Shown here: positions 1 to 7,475 of the stretch, in pieces | Numbering within the stretch: the first letter of the stretch is position 1 | Layout: the number at the start of each line of letters is the position of its first letter | Source: UBA5862 sp002408105 | GTDB lineage: Bacteria; Pseudomonadota; Gammaproteobacteria; Pseudomonadales; UBA5862 | DNA length: 23,081 bases | Direction of reading: 5' to 3' | NCBI GenBank assembly: GCA_034189125.1 | Contig: JAXHVB010000003.1 | Span: forward strand, 1-23,081 | Program-made: the position numbers and the translations under genes | The notes under the pieces: model-generated | Told to the model about the DNA's origin: nothing | Seen by the model: only the letters and a program-made list of their open reading frames with translations | The model's database searches: none

Positions 1-553
1 TCAACCCCTGCCCTGCGCCTGTGCACCAGGCGATGCGCTCGATTGTTCCGCGCCCGGCGCCGATGTGAATTGGCATCCGCTGAAGCCGGTCGCGCAGTGA
101 CTGGGCCAGGGCGTCCGGGGCCACCGGACGGGGCAGCCGACCTTGGTGCAACAGCCCGTCTGGTTCGGTCCCGCGTATGGTGCCTTCGGTGATCCAGCCC
201 ATGTGAGATGCGAGCTGGGCGTTGTTGCCAAGTGTTGGGTGCACGTCCAGGGGCAGGTGATAAGCCGCCAGGCCCATCTGGGTTTCGATCAGGGTGCGGA
301 CCCGGGTGAAGCGTGCGCCGGTCAGCGTCGGGTTGTCGCTCTTCCAAAAGTAGCCGTGGTGCACGATGACCAGGTCGGCCTTCCATTCGGCGGCAGCCTC
401 GAGCAACGCCAAAGACGCAGTGACTCCCGTGACCAGACGCTGTACATGGTTGCCCCCTTCCACTTGCAAGCCGTTGGGGCAGTGGTCGCGGTACCGGCCA
501 ATTTCCAGCAGCTGGTTGCAGTGCGCTGTGATGGTCGAGATGGTGCTGGCCAT
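1..553 (-). CDS. ybgI: Nif3/YbgI-family dinuclear metal-centre protein (partial, 3' end off window)
   Basis: The reverse strand encodes 184 residues and is still open at base 1, so the C-terminal part lies outside the window. The protein resembles the Nif3/YbgI family, which has a toroidal hexamer with a two-metal site and an unsettled biochemical role. Visible family signatures are PNGLQVEG at residues 26-33, VTGVTAS at 41-47, IVHHGYFW at 63-70 (H65 and H66 are likely metal ligands), LPLDVHPTLGNNAQL around 100-114 (D103 a likely ligand) and IAWCTGAGQG near residue 183. The ATG at 551-553 gives the normal family N-terminus. The gene is divergent from degS, with 76 bases between the two starts. 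The family call is secure; the cellular function is not known from this sequence. Confidence 0.93.
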   Translation of the reverse strand, partial: MASTISTITAHCNQLLEIGRYRDHCPNGLQVEGGNHVQRLVTGVTASLALLEAAAEWKADLVIVHHGYFWKSDNPTLTGARFTRVRTLIETQMGLAAYHLPLDVHPTLGNNAQLASHMGWITEGTIRGTEPDGLLHQGRLPRPVAPDALAQSLRDRLQRMPIHIGAGRGTIERIAWCTGAGQGL

Positions 554-570
554 TTGCGGCAAAGGTCCTG

Positions 571-578
571 GTTATAAT
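571..578 (+). promoter_or_regulatory. Possible -10 element(s) between ybgI and degS
   Basis: TATAAT at 573-578 is a perfect -10 hexamer about 52 bases before the degS start. No good -35 lies 15-19 bases upstream (the 17-base position reads CCATTT). On the other strand the overlapping bases 571-576 read TATAAC, which could serve the divergent ybgI. The element is supported by motif match and position only. Confidence 0.35.
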
Positions 579-629
579 CGGCACCCGCACTGGCAAAGGC
601 CCTGGTGGCGGGTGTGTGTTGAGGTGAAG

Positions 630-1742
630 ATGCAGTTTATCAAAGCGATGACCGTACCGGCCTTGGTGGGCCTGGTGGTGGGGCTCAGTGTGTTGTTGGT
701 GGACGCCCGGCGTACGCTTGTCGAGCCGGTGGTGCGCGCGCCGGCTCCACTGTCGGCCGGGGAGACCTATGCAGCGGCGGTTGCACGTGCGGCACCGGCG
801 GTGGTTAATATTTATACCCGCAAGCGGGTTGCCGAGCTGCCGCACCCCTTGCTCAGCGACCCTTTTTTTCAACGCTTCTTTGGATCGCGCGGGCTGCAAA
901 CCCCTGAGCAGCGAGAGTCGAGCCTTGGATCTGGCGTGATCATGACGGCGGACGGTTACGTGTTGACCAACCACCACGTCATCGCCGATGCGGAAGAAAT
1001 CCTCATCCTGCTTCGCGATGGTCGGCAGAGTCCGGCACGCCTGGTCGGGGTGGATCCAGAGACCGACCTTGCGGTGCTGCAGGTGGACATTGCAGGGGTA
1101 CAGCCCATCGAGTGGGCCCCCCAGGAGACTGTGCGGGTTGGAGATGTGGTGCTCGCGATCGGCAACCCCTTTGGGGTGGGACAAACTGTCACCATGGGCA
1201 TTGTGGGTGCCACCGGTCGCCATGGGCTGGGGCTGAACACCTACGAGAATTTTATCCAGACCGATGCCGCCATCAATCCGGGCAACTCCGGCGGCGCCTT
1301 GGTCGATTCTCAGGGGCGCTTGGTTGGCATCAATACGGCGATCTATTCGCGCAACGGCGGCTCGATGGGGCTCGGTTTCGCCATCCCAACGCCGATTGCG
1401 GCCGGCGTGATGCAGGCGCTGTTGGAGCGAGGGCAGGTCGTGCGGGGCTGGCTTGGCATTGAAGCCCGACAGGTGGCGGTGCCGAGCGTCGGTGGGGCGC
1501 CAATTCAGGGCATCTTGGTGACGCGGGTGATTGCCGGCGGGCCCGCTGACCTGGCCGGGCTGTTGGCCGGCGACGTGATCACGGGTCTCGGCGATCTCGC
1601 GGTGGCCGATGGACGCGCCGCGATGGACCGCATTGCCCAGATGTCACCTGGGACTCCGGTGGAAGTGACTGGGGTTCGAGCAGGTGGACCATTCCAGGCC
1701 CGGGTGGTGCTCGGCCGCCGGCCCCGTGCTGCGACCGGCTAG
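630..1742 (+). CDS. degS: DegS/AlgW-type membrane-anchored periplasmic serine protease
   Basis: This 370-residue trypsin-like HtrA-family protease has one PDZ domain. In E. coli and Pseudomonas, DegS/AlgW senses misfolded outer-membrane proteins and makes the first cut in the anti-sigma factor (RseA/MucA), releasing the envelope-stress sigma factor. An N-terminal membrane anchor spans about residues 7-24. The protease domain carries H116 (in TNHHVI), D146 (in DPETDLAVL) and S220 (in NPGNSGGALV), so the catalytic triad is complete. A PDZ domain follows from about residue 272. A single PDZ domain and an uncleaved anchor favour DegS over DegP/DegQ. The ATG at 630 was chosen because GAGGTG precedes it and the anchor follows directly; the open frame extends upstream to 366 but has no family similarity there. 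The gene converges on hisC and shares a 4-base stop overlap with it. Confidence 0.95.
   Translation: MQFIKAMTVPALVGLVVGLSVLLVDARRTLVEPVVRAPAPLSAGETYAAAVARAAPAVVNIYTRKRVAELPHPLLSDPFFQRFFGSRGLQTPEQRESSLGSGVIMTADGYVLTNHHVIADAEEILILLRDGRQSPARLVGVDPETDLAVLQVDIAGVQPIEWAPQETVRVGDVVLAIGNPFGVGQTVTMGIVGATGRHGLGLNTYENFIQTDAAINPGNSGGALVDSQGRLVGINTAIYSRNGGSMGLGFAIPTPIAAGVMQALLERGQVVRGWLGIEARQVAVPSVGGAPIQGILVTRVIAGGPADLAGLLAGDVITGLGDLAVADGRAAMDRIAQMSPGTPVEVTGVRAGGPFQARVVLGRRPRAATG
1739..1742. other. CTAG palindrome: shared stop codons of degS and hisC
   Basis: The four bases CTAG read TAG on the plus strand (degS stop, 1740-1742) and TAG on the minus strand (hisC stop, 1739-1741). The convergent genes therefore overlap by four bases, and no intergenic terminator can fit between them. 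Confidence 0.95.
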
Positions 1743-2857
1743 TTGCCGACCGGGTAAGGCCGGTGCAGGCACTCTTCAAGGGCATTGAGCAGGGCATCGT
1801 TTTCTTCCGGCGCGCCGACCGTGACCCTGAGGCACTGGGTCAGCAGTGGGTGGGTGCCGTGCAGGCACTTGACCAGAATTCGGTGGTGGTCGCGCAACCG
1901 TTCATGCACGGCTCTGGCGTCTTGCGCGAGCCGCAGCAGAATGAAGTTCGCTTCACTGTGAAAACCCTCAACCGCGGACAGATTGGCGAAATGTGCGGCA
2001 AGGCGACTTCGTTCCTGAATGAGTCGATTCAACTGCGCCTGCAGCACCTCGAAGTGTTCGAGCGCGAACGTGGCGCTGGCTTGGCTCAAGGTGCCGACAT
2101 TGTACGGCAGCCGAATGCGCTCCAAGGGTTCAAGCCAGGCCTCTGCGCCAAAGAGCACGCCGAGGCGCAGCCCTGCAAGCCCAACCTTACTGAGCGTGCG
2201 CAGGCCAACCAGGTTGGGATGGCGCCTGGTCCAGGCGGAAAAATCGGCCGATGAAAAGGGCCCGTAGGCTTCATCCAGCACCACGAGGCCAGGGCAGGCT
2301 TCAATGATCCGCGTGAGCGCCTTGGCCTCGAACAGGTTGCCCGTGGGGTTGTTGGGCTGCGCGATGAACAGCAGTGCTGGGGGCTCACGGGTCATGGCAG
2401 CGAGCATGGCCTCGGTGTTCAGGCTGAAGTCGGGGTTCAGGTCGACCCCGCAGTAGCCGCTGCCGGTTGCGAGCGCAATGATTCGGTACATCGAAAACCC
2501 GGGCTCAGGGGTCATGATCACCCGCCCCGGGCCCCCATAGGCCAGTGCGAGCAGTTGGATCAGTTCGTCCGAGCCGTTGCCGATGCAGATCGCCTCATCC
2601 GTGGCGATGGCGTAGTGCCTGCGGAGTCGCTCCTTGAGCGCCGTTGCGGCCGCATCCGGGTAGCGGTTGACTTGGACCTGCGCCAATCGCTGCGCCCAGG
2701 GTCCGCGCAACTCTTCAGGCCACGGGAAGGGATTCTCCATGGCGTCCAGCTTAATGCACCCGGTTGCCGGCGGCACCTGGTACGGGTTGAGCGCGCGCAG
2801 GTGCCCTCGCATTAATCCCTTGGCGCGCTCGCTGGCGCTGTCAGCGGTCGGTCCCAT
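1739..2857 (-). CDS. hisC: Histidinol-phosphate aminotransferase
   Basis: This 372-residue fold-type I PLP aminotransferase converts imidazole acetol-phosphate and glutamate to histidinol-phosphate in histidine synthesis. Visible motifs are KLDAMENPFPWP at 36-47, NRYPD at 64-68, GNGSDELI at 93-100, QPNNPTGN at 167-174, LDEAYGPF at 194-201 and LRTLSKVGLAGLRLG at 219-233. K224 is the expected Schiff-base lysine. The ATG at 2857 overlaps the end of hisD by 17 bases. An alternative ATG at 2812 (357 residues) is preceded by AAGGGA. The longer start is preferred because relatives have some residues before the LRALNPYQV segment, but this choice is uncertain. It is the last gene of the mla-murA-his run. 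Confidence 0.95.
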   Translation of the reverse strand: MGPTADSASERAKGLMRGHLRALNPYQVPPATGCIKLDAMENPFPWPEELRGPWAQRLAQVQVNRYPDAAATALKERLRRHYAIATDEAICIGNGSDELIQLLALAYGGPGRVIMTPEPGFSMYRIIALATGSGYCGVDLNPDFSLNTEAMLAAMTREPPALLFIAQPNNPTGNLFEAKALTRIIEACPGLVVLDEAYGPFSSADFSAWTRRHPNLVGLRTLSKVGLAGLRLGVLFGAEAWLEPLERIRLPYNVGTLSQASATFALEHFEVLQAQLNRLIQERSRLAAHFANLSAVEGFHSEANFILLRLAQDARAVHERLRDHHRILVKCLHGTHPLLTQCLRVTVGAPEENDALLNALEECLHRPYPVGN

Positions 2858-4178
2858 CGTGCCCCCCCGTTGCGACTTCGGCGTCGAACCGGACGCGGGC
2901 GCTTGCTGCATGGGCATGGAGTCCTTCGAGGTCGGCAAGGGTCGCCGCGGTGGTGCCCAAGGCGGCCGCGGCCTCAGGTGGGACCCGGATGACCGAGGAG
3001 CGCTTCTGGAAGTCGTAGACTCCCAAGGGCGACGAGAACCGCGCCGTTCCGGACGTCGGCAGGACGTGGTTGGGGCCTGCGCAGTAGTCGCCGATGGCTT
3101 CGGAACTGTAAGCGCCGAGGAAAATGGCTCCAGCATGGCGCACCTTAGGGAGCCAGGCGTCCGGGTCTGCCAGCGAGAGCTCCAAGTGTTCCGGGGCAAC
3201 CTGGTTCACCAGCGCAATGGCCTCCTCGATGTCGTTGGTGGCGATGAGCAGGCCGTTCGCGCGCAGCGATTGGGCGATCACCTCGGCCCGTTGTTGCTGC
3301 GGCAGCAGATGCTCCACGGCCTCCTGCACCGCATCCAGGTGTTCGGTGGACGGAGAGATTAGGATGCACTGTGCATCCGGGTCGTGCTCGGCCTGGGAGA
3401 ATAGGTCCAGCGCGATCCACTCGGGTGCCGTAGAACCGTCGCTCACCACCAGGACTTCGGAGGGCCCGGCAAGCATGTCGATTCCCACCTGGCCAAAGAC
3501 CTGGCGTTTGGCTGAGGCCACCCAGCGGTTGCCTGGCCCTACGATTTTGTCGACCCGTGGAATGGTCGCGGTGCCGAAGCTGAGTGCAGCAATCGCCTGG
3601 GCACCGCCAATGGTGACGGCACGGTCGACCCCGGCGATGGCGGCGGCCGCCCAGACCAAGGGGTTTTCGATGCCTTCAGGGGTGGGGGTGACCATGACCA
3701 CTTCGCGCACGCCAGCGACCTTGGCCGGGATCACATTCATGAGGACGGATGAGGGGTACGCCGCCCGGCCGCCGGGGACGTACACGCCGACGCGGTCCAG
3801 GGGGCGCACTTCCTGGCCGAGCTCGACGCCCAGTTCATCGGTGAACCGCCAGCTTTCGGCACGCTGGTGCGCATGAAAGGCGCGAATTCGGGTCGCGGCG
3901 GATTCGAGGGCGGCAAGGGCTCTGGGTTCAGCAGAGGTCTTGAGCTGGCGGATTTCGGGCCCGGACCGGTGCAAGGCCTCAATGGACTGCGCGGGGTGGC
4001 GGTCCAATTCACGCGTGAGTTCAAGCACCGCTTCGTCGCCACGCTGGCGCACCTGCTCCAGAATCGTCCGCACTCTCCGGTCGAGCTCGTCCCCGCCGTC
4101 GAACCCCGCGCCGCTCAGGCGAGCCTTGAGGGCGGCGCGAAAATCCGGGTCAGCGCTGTTCATCCGCGTCAACTGCAT
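2841..4178 (-). CDS. hisD: Histidinol dehydrogenase
   Basis: This 445-residue zinc-dependent enzyme oxidises histidinol to histidine in two NAD-dependent steps, the last reactions of histidine synthesis. Signatures include GVYVPGGRAAYPSSVLMN at 131-148, VDKIVGPGNRWV at 209-220 and AGPSEVLVV at 237-245. The likely zinc ligands are Q262 and H265 (in SQAEHD), D364 (in IGDYCAGPNH) and H423 (in LEGLHAHA). E330 and H331 (in APEHLEL) are the expected catalytic pair. The ATG at 4178 is chosen because GAGG precedes it by six bases; an in-frame TTG at 4190 would add only four residues. It lies 8 bases after hisG and overlaps hisC by 17 bases, so translation of hisD and hisC may be coupled. Confidence 0.97.
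   Translation of the reverse strand: MQLTRMNSADPDFRAALKARLSGAGFDGGDELDRRVRTILEQVRQRGDEAVLELTRELDRHPAQSIEALHRSGPEIRQLKTSAEPRALAALESAATRIRAFHAHQRAESWRFTDELGVELGQEVRPLDRVGVYVPGGRAAYPSSVLMNVIPAKVAGVREVVMVTPTPEGIENPLVWAAAAIAGVDRAVTIGGAQAIAALSFGTATIPRVDKIVGPGNRWVASAKRQVFGQVGIDMLAGPSEVLVVSDGSTAPEWIALDLFSQAEHDPDAQCILISPSTEHLDAVQEAVEHLLPQQQRAEVIAQSLRANGLLIATNDIEEAIALVNQVAPEHLELSLADPDAWLPKVRHAGAIFLGAYSSEAIGDYCAGPNHVLPTSGTARFSSPLGVYDFQKRSSVIRVPPEAAAALGTTAATLADLEGLHAHAASARVRFDAEVATGGHDGTDR
2862..2868 (-). repeat. G7 homopolymer at the hisD end, just before the hisC start
   Basis: Seven G's on the coding strand lie in the last codons of hisD and end four bases before the hisC ATG. This G-rich run is the only Shine-Dalgarno-like sequence for hisC. 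Such tracts can also slip in replication; a slip here would alter the last hisD residues and the hisC ribosome-binding spacing. Confidence 0.6.
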
Positions 4179-4186
4179 GGGGGGCC

Positions 4187-4855
4187 TCAACGACTGGGTT
4201 GGGTATGGGACCGCCGGTTGGCGAGGGCGGCTTGCAGGCCATCGATCAACTGACTGATGGTGGCGTAGTGGAGCTTCAAGGAGGCTTTGTTCACGATCAG
4301 ACGGGAACTGACATCAGCGATCAGGTCGCGCGGCTCCAGGCCGTTTGCACGCAGTGTGTTGCCCGTGTCGACGATGTCGACGATCTCATCGGCCAGGCCC
4401 ACCAATGGAGCGAGTTCCATGCCGCCGTATAACTGCACCAGGTCGATTTGTATACCACGTTCGGCGTAGTGGCGCTTGGCGACATTGACGAACTTGGTGG
4501 CCACACGCAGGCGTTGGCGGCGCTGGGTGGTTGCTTCGACCGGTGCCGCGGTCATCAGCCGACAGCGAGCGATTTCGAGATCAAGGGGCTGGTAGAGGTT
4601 GAAGGTGCCGTGTTCGAGCAACATGTCCTTGCCGGCGACACCGATGTCAGCGGCGCCATGGCGGACGTAGGTGGTGACATCGGCGCCCCGCATGATCAGC
4701 AGCCGCAGGTCCTTGCGGTTGGTTGCGAAGATCAGTTTGCGGCTGGTTTCAATGGGTTCGGCCGGGTGGATGTCCGCTGCTGCGAGCAGCGGCAAGGTTT
4801 CCTTGAGGATCCGGCCCTTAGTAAGCGCCAGGGTCAAGCACGGGAGCGCGGCCAT
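4187..4855 (-). CDS. hisG: ATP phosphoribosyltransferase, short form
   Basis: The 222-residue protein catalyses the first step of histidine synthesis, joining ATP and PRPP to give phosphoribosyl-ATP. It begins LTLALTKGRILKETLPLL, the usual HisG opening. It also has a KDLRLLIMRGADV segment, GAADIGVAGKDML (around 88-100), and LVGLADEIVDIVDTGNTLRANGL (around 151-173), which contains the PRPP-binding DTGNTL loop. The length matches the short form (HisGS), which lacks the C-terminal regulatory ACT-like domain and works with the HisZ subunit encoded elsewhere. The ATG at 4855 lies 9 bases downstream of the murA stop, with only a weak ribosome-binding site, so it probably depends on read-through from murA. 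Confidence 0.96.
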   Translation of the reverse strand: MAALPCLTLALTKGRILKETLPLLAAADIHPAEPIETSRKLIFATNRKDLRLLIMRGADVTTYVRHGAADIGVAGKDMLLEHGTFNLYQPLDLEIARCRLMTAAPVEATTQRRQRLRVATKFVNVAKRHYAERGIQIDLVQLYGGMELAPLVGLADEIVDIVDTGNTLRANGLEPRDLIADVSSRLIVNKASLKLHYATISQLIDGLQAALANRRSHTQPSR

Positions 4856-4864
4856 GGCAGCGGC

Positions 4865-6127
4865 CTAGCTCGGCACCCGGCGGATCTGAGCGCCGAGCAA
4901 CTGCAGTTTTTCCTCGATGCATTCGTAGCCGCGGTCGATGTGGTAGATCCGCTCGACTTCGGTGCGCCCATCGGCCACCAGGCCTGCGAGCACCAGGGAG
5001 GCCGAGGCCCGCAGGTCCGTTGCCATCACTGGGGCACCAATGAGCTGGGGCACGCCTTCGATGATTGCGGTGTTGCCTTCGAGGTGGATGGCGGCGCCCA
5101 TTCGGTTGAGTTCGTGAATGTGCATGAACCGGTTCTCGAACACCGTTTCGGTGACGGTGCCCGTGCCTTCGGCGACGGCGTTGAGTACGGAAAACTGGGC
5201 CTGCATGTCCGTCGGAAAGGCAGGAAAGGGTGCTGTGCGGATGTTGACGGCCTTGGGTCGGGCGCCTTTCATGTCGAGGCCGATTCGGGTGCCATTGAGG
5301 TCCAAGGATGCACCGGCCTCTTCGAGCTTGTGCAACACCGCTTCCAGCAACTCCGGCCGTGTGTCTTTCAGCACAACCCGGCCACCGGTCACTGCCCCTG
5401 CCACCAGGTAGGTGGCGGTTTCGATCCGGTCGGGCATGACCGTGTAGCGACAGCCTCCAAGCCGCTCGACCCCGTCGATCACGATGGTGTCGGTGCCCTG
5501 GCCGCGGATTCGCGCGCCCATGGCATTGAGGCAGTCGGCAAGGTCCACGACTTCCGGTTCGCGTGCGGCGTTTTCGATCACCGTTCGGCCCTTGGCGAGG
5601 GTTGCCGCCATCATCACGTTTTCTGTGCCGGTGACGGTGACGATGTCCATGAAAATGTGCGCGCCGGTCAAGCGCCCTGGGCTCCTGGCCTTGATGTATC
5701 CGCCTTCCAGTTCGACGGTGGCGCCCATCTGCTCCAAACCACGCAGGTGCATGTCGACGGGCCGGCTGCCGATTGCGCAGCCCCCGGGCATTGAGACTTC
5801 CGCCTGCCCAAAGCGGGCCAGCAAAGGTCCGAGTACCAGCACCGACGCCCGCATGGTCTTGACCAGTTCGTAGGGTGCGATGGGGTGGCTGATGACCCGG
5901 CTGTCGATGATTACACTCATGGTCTCGTCGACCACCACTGAGGCGCCCATGCACCCCAACACTTCGATCATGGTGGTGATGTCATGGAGGTGTGGCAGGT
6001 TGCAGACCTGCACTTCTTGGTCGGTGAGCAGGGCGGCTGCGAGGATCGGTAGGGCCGAGTTCTTGGCGCCGGAAATGCGGATCTCTCCGTCCAGGCGCAC
6101 CCCGCCGGAAATGATGAGTTTGTCCAT
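4865..6127 (-). CDS. murA: UDP-N-acetylglucosamine 1-carboxyvinyltransferase
   Basis: This 420-residue cytoplasmic enzyme transfers enolpyruvate from PEP to UDP-GlcNAc, the committed step of peptidoglycan synthesis and the fosfomycin target. The N-terminus MDKLIISGGVRLDGEI and GAKNSALPILAA (20-31) are typical, with K22 the conserved lysine. The active-site loop is SMPGGCAIGSRPVDMHL from about 112, with C117 in the PEP-reactive cysteine position, so the enzyme should be fosfomycin-sensitive by family rule. Length matches the usual ~419. The ATG at 6127 is the family start; the open frame upstream carries no MurA similarity. It is 17 bases after ibaG and 9 before hisG, the same ibaG-murA adjacency as in E. 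coli. Confidence 0.98.
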   Translation of the reverse strand: MDKLIISGGVRLDGEIRISGAKNSALPILAAALLTDQEVQVCNLPHLHDITTMIEVLGCMGASVVVDETMSVIIDSRVISHPIAPYELVKTMRASVLVLGPLLARFGQAEVSMPGGCAIGSRPVDMHLRGLEQMGATVELEGGYIKARSPGRLTGAHIFMDIVTVTGTENVMMAATLAKGRTVIENAAREPEVVDLADCLNAMGARIRGQGTDTIVIDGVERLGGCRYTVMPDRIETATYLVAGAVTGGRVVLKDTRPELLEAVLHKLEEAGASLDLNGTRIGLDMKGARPKAVNIRTAPFPAFPTDMQAQFSVLNAVAEGTGTVTETVFENRFMHIHELNRMGAAIHLEGNTAIIEGVPQLIGAPVMATDLRASASLVLAGLVADGRTEVERIYHIDRGYECIEEKLQLLGAQIRRVPS

Positions 6128-6144
6128 GGAGGCTTGGTCCGTGA

Positions 6145-6390
6145 TCAACCGTGGCGGTTGGCTGCGTACTCGGCGGTGGTGTAGGTGCGCATGGTGATGG
6201 CGTGCAGGTTCCCGGAGGTGATCTGTTCTTGCAGCGCCGCGTAGACGGCCTGCTGGCGCTTGACCGGCAGCAGGCCGGTGAAGCCGTCCCAGACCACGCA
6301 CAGGTCAAAGTTCTTGCCTTCTCCAGCAACTGTGGCCTGGCTCTCCTTGAGCCCCTGTTCGATCAGTTGCTTGACTTCGTCTGGTTGCAT
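6145..6390 (-). CDS. ibaG: BolA-family protein IbaG
   Basis: This is an 81-residue BolA-fold protein. In E. coli the mla-linked IbaG paralogue partners with monothiol glutaredoxins through a 2Fe-2S cluster and affects acid tolerance and envelope phenotypes. The family core is visible: CVVWDGFTGLLPVKRQQAVY (about 32-51) and LHAITMRTYTTAEYA (about 62-76), the latter holding the conserved histidine seen in IbaG/BolA proteins. The ATG at 6390 follows a GAGCGGGG run and gives the usual length; an in-frame upstream ATG would add about 20 residues without family match. It sits between mlaB (101-base gap) and murA (17-base gap), as in E. coli mlaB-ibaG-murA. Confidence 0.93.
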   Translation of the reverse strand: MQPDEVKQLIEQGLKESQATVAGEGKNFDLCVVWDGFTGLLPVKRQQAVYAALQEQITSGNLHAITMRTYTTAEYAANRHG

Positions 6391-6491
6391 CCCCGCTCGC
6401 TCTCCGGGCTGGACGCGCGGCAGCGGAAGGCAGCCGCGCAAGGCCGACATGGTAATCAAAGCCCGCCGCGATGGCGACCCAGGCGTGGCCC
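6391..6491 (-). other. mlaB-ibaG spacer, largest gap in the minus-strand run
   Basis: These 101 bases are the largest gap within an otherwise tightly packed run of ten genes. I see no T-run terminator, clear promoter or conserved small ORF. An in-frame upstream extension of ibaG covers part of it but lacks family similarity. Confidence 0.5.
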
Positions 6492-6842
6492 TCAAGGCAT
6501 CGGGTCGGCGCGTTCCGGTGGGCCACACAGTGGCAGCACTTCGTCGAGTCCGCTGACGCGCATCATTGAAAGCAGCGGTGCGGGCACTCGGTCGAAACAG
6601 AGGGTGCGGTCGGCGGCAGCCGCGGCGCGCAGCCAGCACAGCAACAGCGAGATGGTGAGGCTGTTTGCAGCTTGCAGTGCCGCGAGGTCGATGGTCAGGC
6701 TCGGGCCGGGCTGGGTGGCGATCCACTGCTCACCCTCGGCGCGCAGCGCTGCAACATTGGTGTAGTCGACCCGCCCGCTCACGTCGAGTTGACCGGCCTG
6801 CCTGCCTCGCACGCTCGCGCCCACCTCAGGTCGCGGGTTCAT
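6492..6842 (-). CDS. mlaB: STAS-domain protein MlaB
   Basis: A 116-residue single-domain STAS protein. MlaB is the cytoplasmic subunit that binds and stabilises the MlaF ATPase in the MlaFEDB phospholipid transporter. The sequence shows the STAS pattern: an early strand GQLDVSGRVDYTNVAALRAEG (about 17-37), a central LTIDLAAL strand, then the helix NSLTISLLLCWLRAA (about 60-74), where many STAS proteins have DSS/DSA instead of NSL. Sequence similarity in this family is low, so the call rests partly on position: it follows mlaC with a 17-base overlap and precedes ibaG. The ATG at 6842 has a weak ribosome-binding site, so translation is probably coupled to mlaC. Confidence 0.85.
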   Translation of the reverse strand: MNPRPEVGASVRGRQAGQLDVSGRVDYTNVAALRAEGEQWIATQPGPSLTIDLAALQAANSLTISLLLCWLRAAAAADRTLCFDRVPAPLLSMMRVSGLDEVLPLCGPPERADPMP

Positions 6843-7461
6843 CGACCACTGGCTGCCATTCTTGGATCACCCGATCAATGTCGCGCGATTGACGCAATGC
6901 GGTGGCGAACTGGTTTCGAAAGGTGAGGCCGAGGTTGATGCCGTTGACGATGACATTCTTGAGCTTCCAGTGCCCCTGGTCGTCCAGGAACAGTGAGTAA
7001 CTCACTGGATATACGTTGCCGCTGTCGCTGTAGACCTCCATGTTGACTGTCGCGGTGTTCGGTTCCCGGCTCGGGCCCTGGGGTGGCAGCACGACGATTT
7101 TCTCATTGTCGAACCCCATCAACGCCTTGGCGTAGGTCTCGATGAGGCTGCGCTGGAACACTTCGGCGAAGGCTGCGCGCTGCTCTTCGGTGGCCAGGCG
7201 GTAGTACTTGCCCATCACACCTTTTGCGATGCCCGGGATGTCGGCATTGTCGCCGAGAATGCGGTTGATATCGTCGAAAAACGGCTGAGGGTTCTGCGTG
7301 AAACTGTCGCGGTGGCGTTCAATCGCGGCCAGGGTTTGCTCTGTGACCGACTCGATCAGTGCGTGGGGTTCCCGGTCGGCCGTGAGGGCAGCGCGAGCGG
7401 GCCAGCCAGTGCAGGCCAGTGCCAACAGTGCTGTGGCAAACAGTCGGGTGGATAAGGTCAT
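6826..7461 (-). CDS. mlaC: Periplasmic phospholipid-binding protein MlaC (Ttg2D family)
   Basis: This 211-residue soluble periplasmic shuttle carries a phospholipid between the outer-membrane MlaA-porin complex and the inner-membrane MlaFEDB complex. The N-terminus MTLSTRLFATALLALACTG...ARA is a Sec signal peptide, probably cut near residue 24. The mature part has the MlaC pattern: GVMGKYYRLATEEQRAAF, FQRSLIETYAKALMGF, a VYPVSYSLF strand and WKLKNVIVNGINLGLTFRNQF near residues 170-190. The ATG at 7461 is preceded by GGAGA, and the upstream frame lacks similarity. It lies 14 bases after mlaD and overlaps mlaB by 17 bases. Confidence 0.95.
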   Translation of the reverse strand: MTLSTRLFATALLALACTGWPARAALTADREPHALIESVTEQTLAAIERHRDSFTQNPQPFFDDINRILGDNADIPGIAKGVMGKYYRLATEEQRAAFAEVFQRSLIETYAKALMGFDNEKIVVLPPQGPSREPNTATVNMEVYSDSGNVYPVSYSLFLDDQGHWKLKNVIVNGINLGLTFRNQFATALRQSRDIDRVIQEWQPVVDEPAT

Positions 7462-7475
7462 GGGTCGATCTCCGT

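Noticed and set aside
366..629. Upstream in-frame extension of degS
   Set aside because: It overlaps ybgI on the other strand, lacks similarity, and would place 88 residues before the membrane anchor; the ATG at 630 has a good ribosome-binding site.
4448..5794. 448-codon open frame on the plus strand
   Set aside because: It is antisense to hisG and murA, which match their families along their full length. Long shadow frames are expected in GC-rich coding DNA, and its translation shows no recognisable domain.
4818..5954. 378-codon minus-strand frame inside murA
   Set aside because: Out-of-frame translation of murA, rich in Arg and His, without family similarity.
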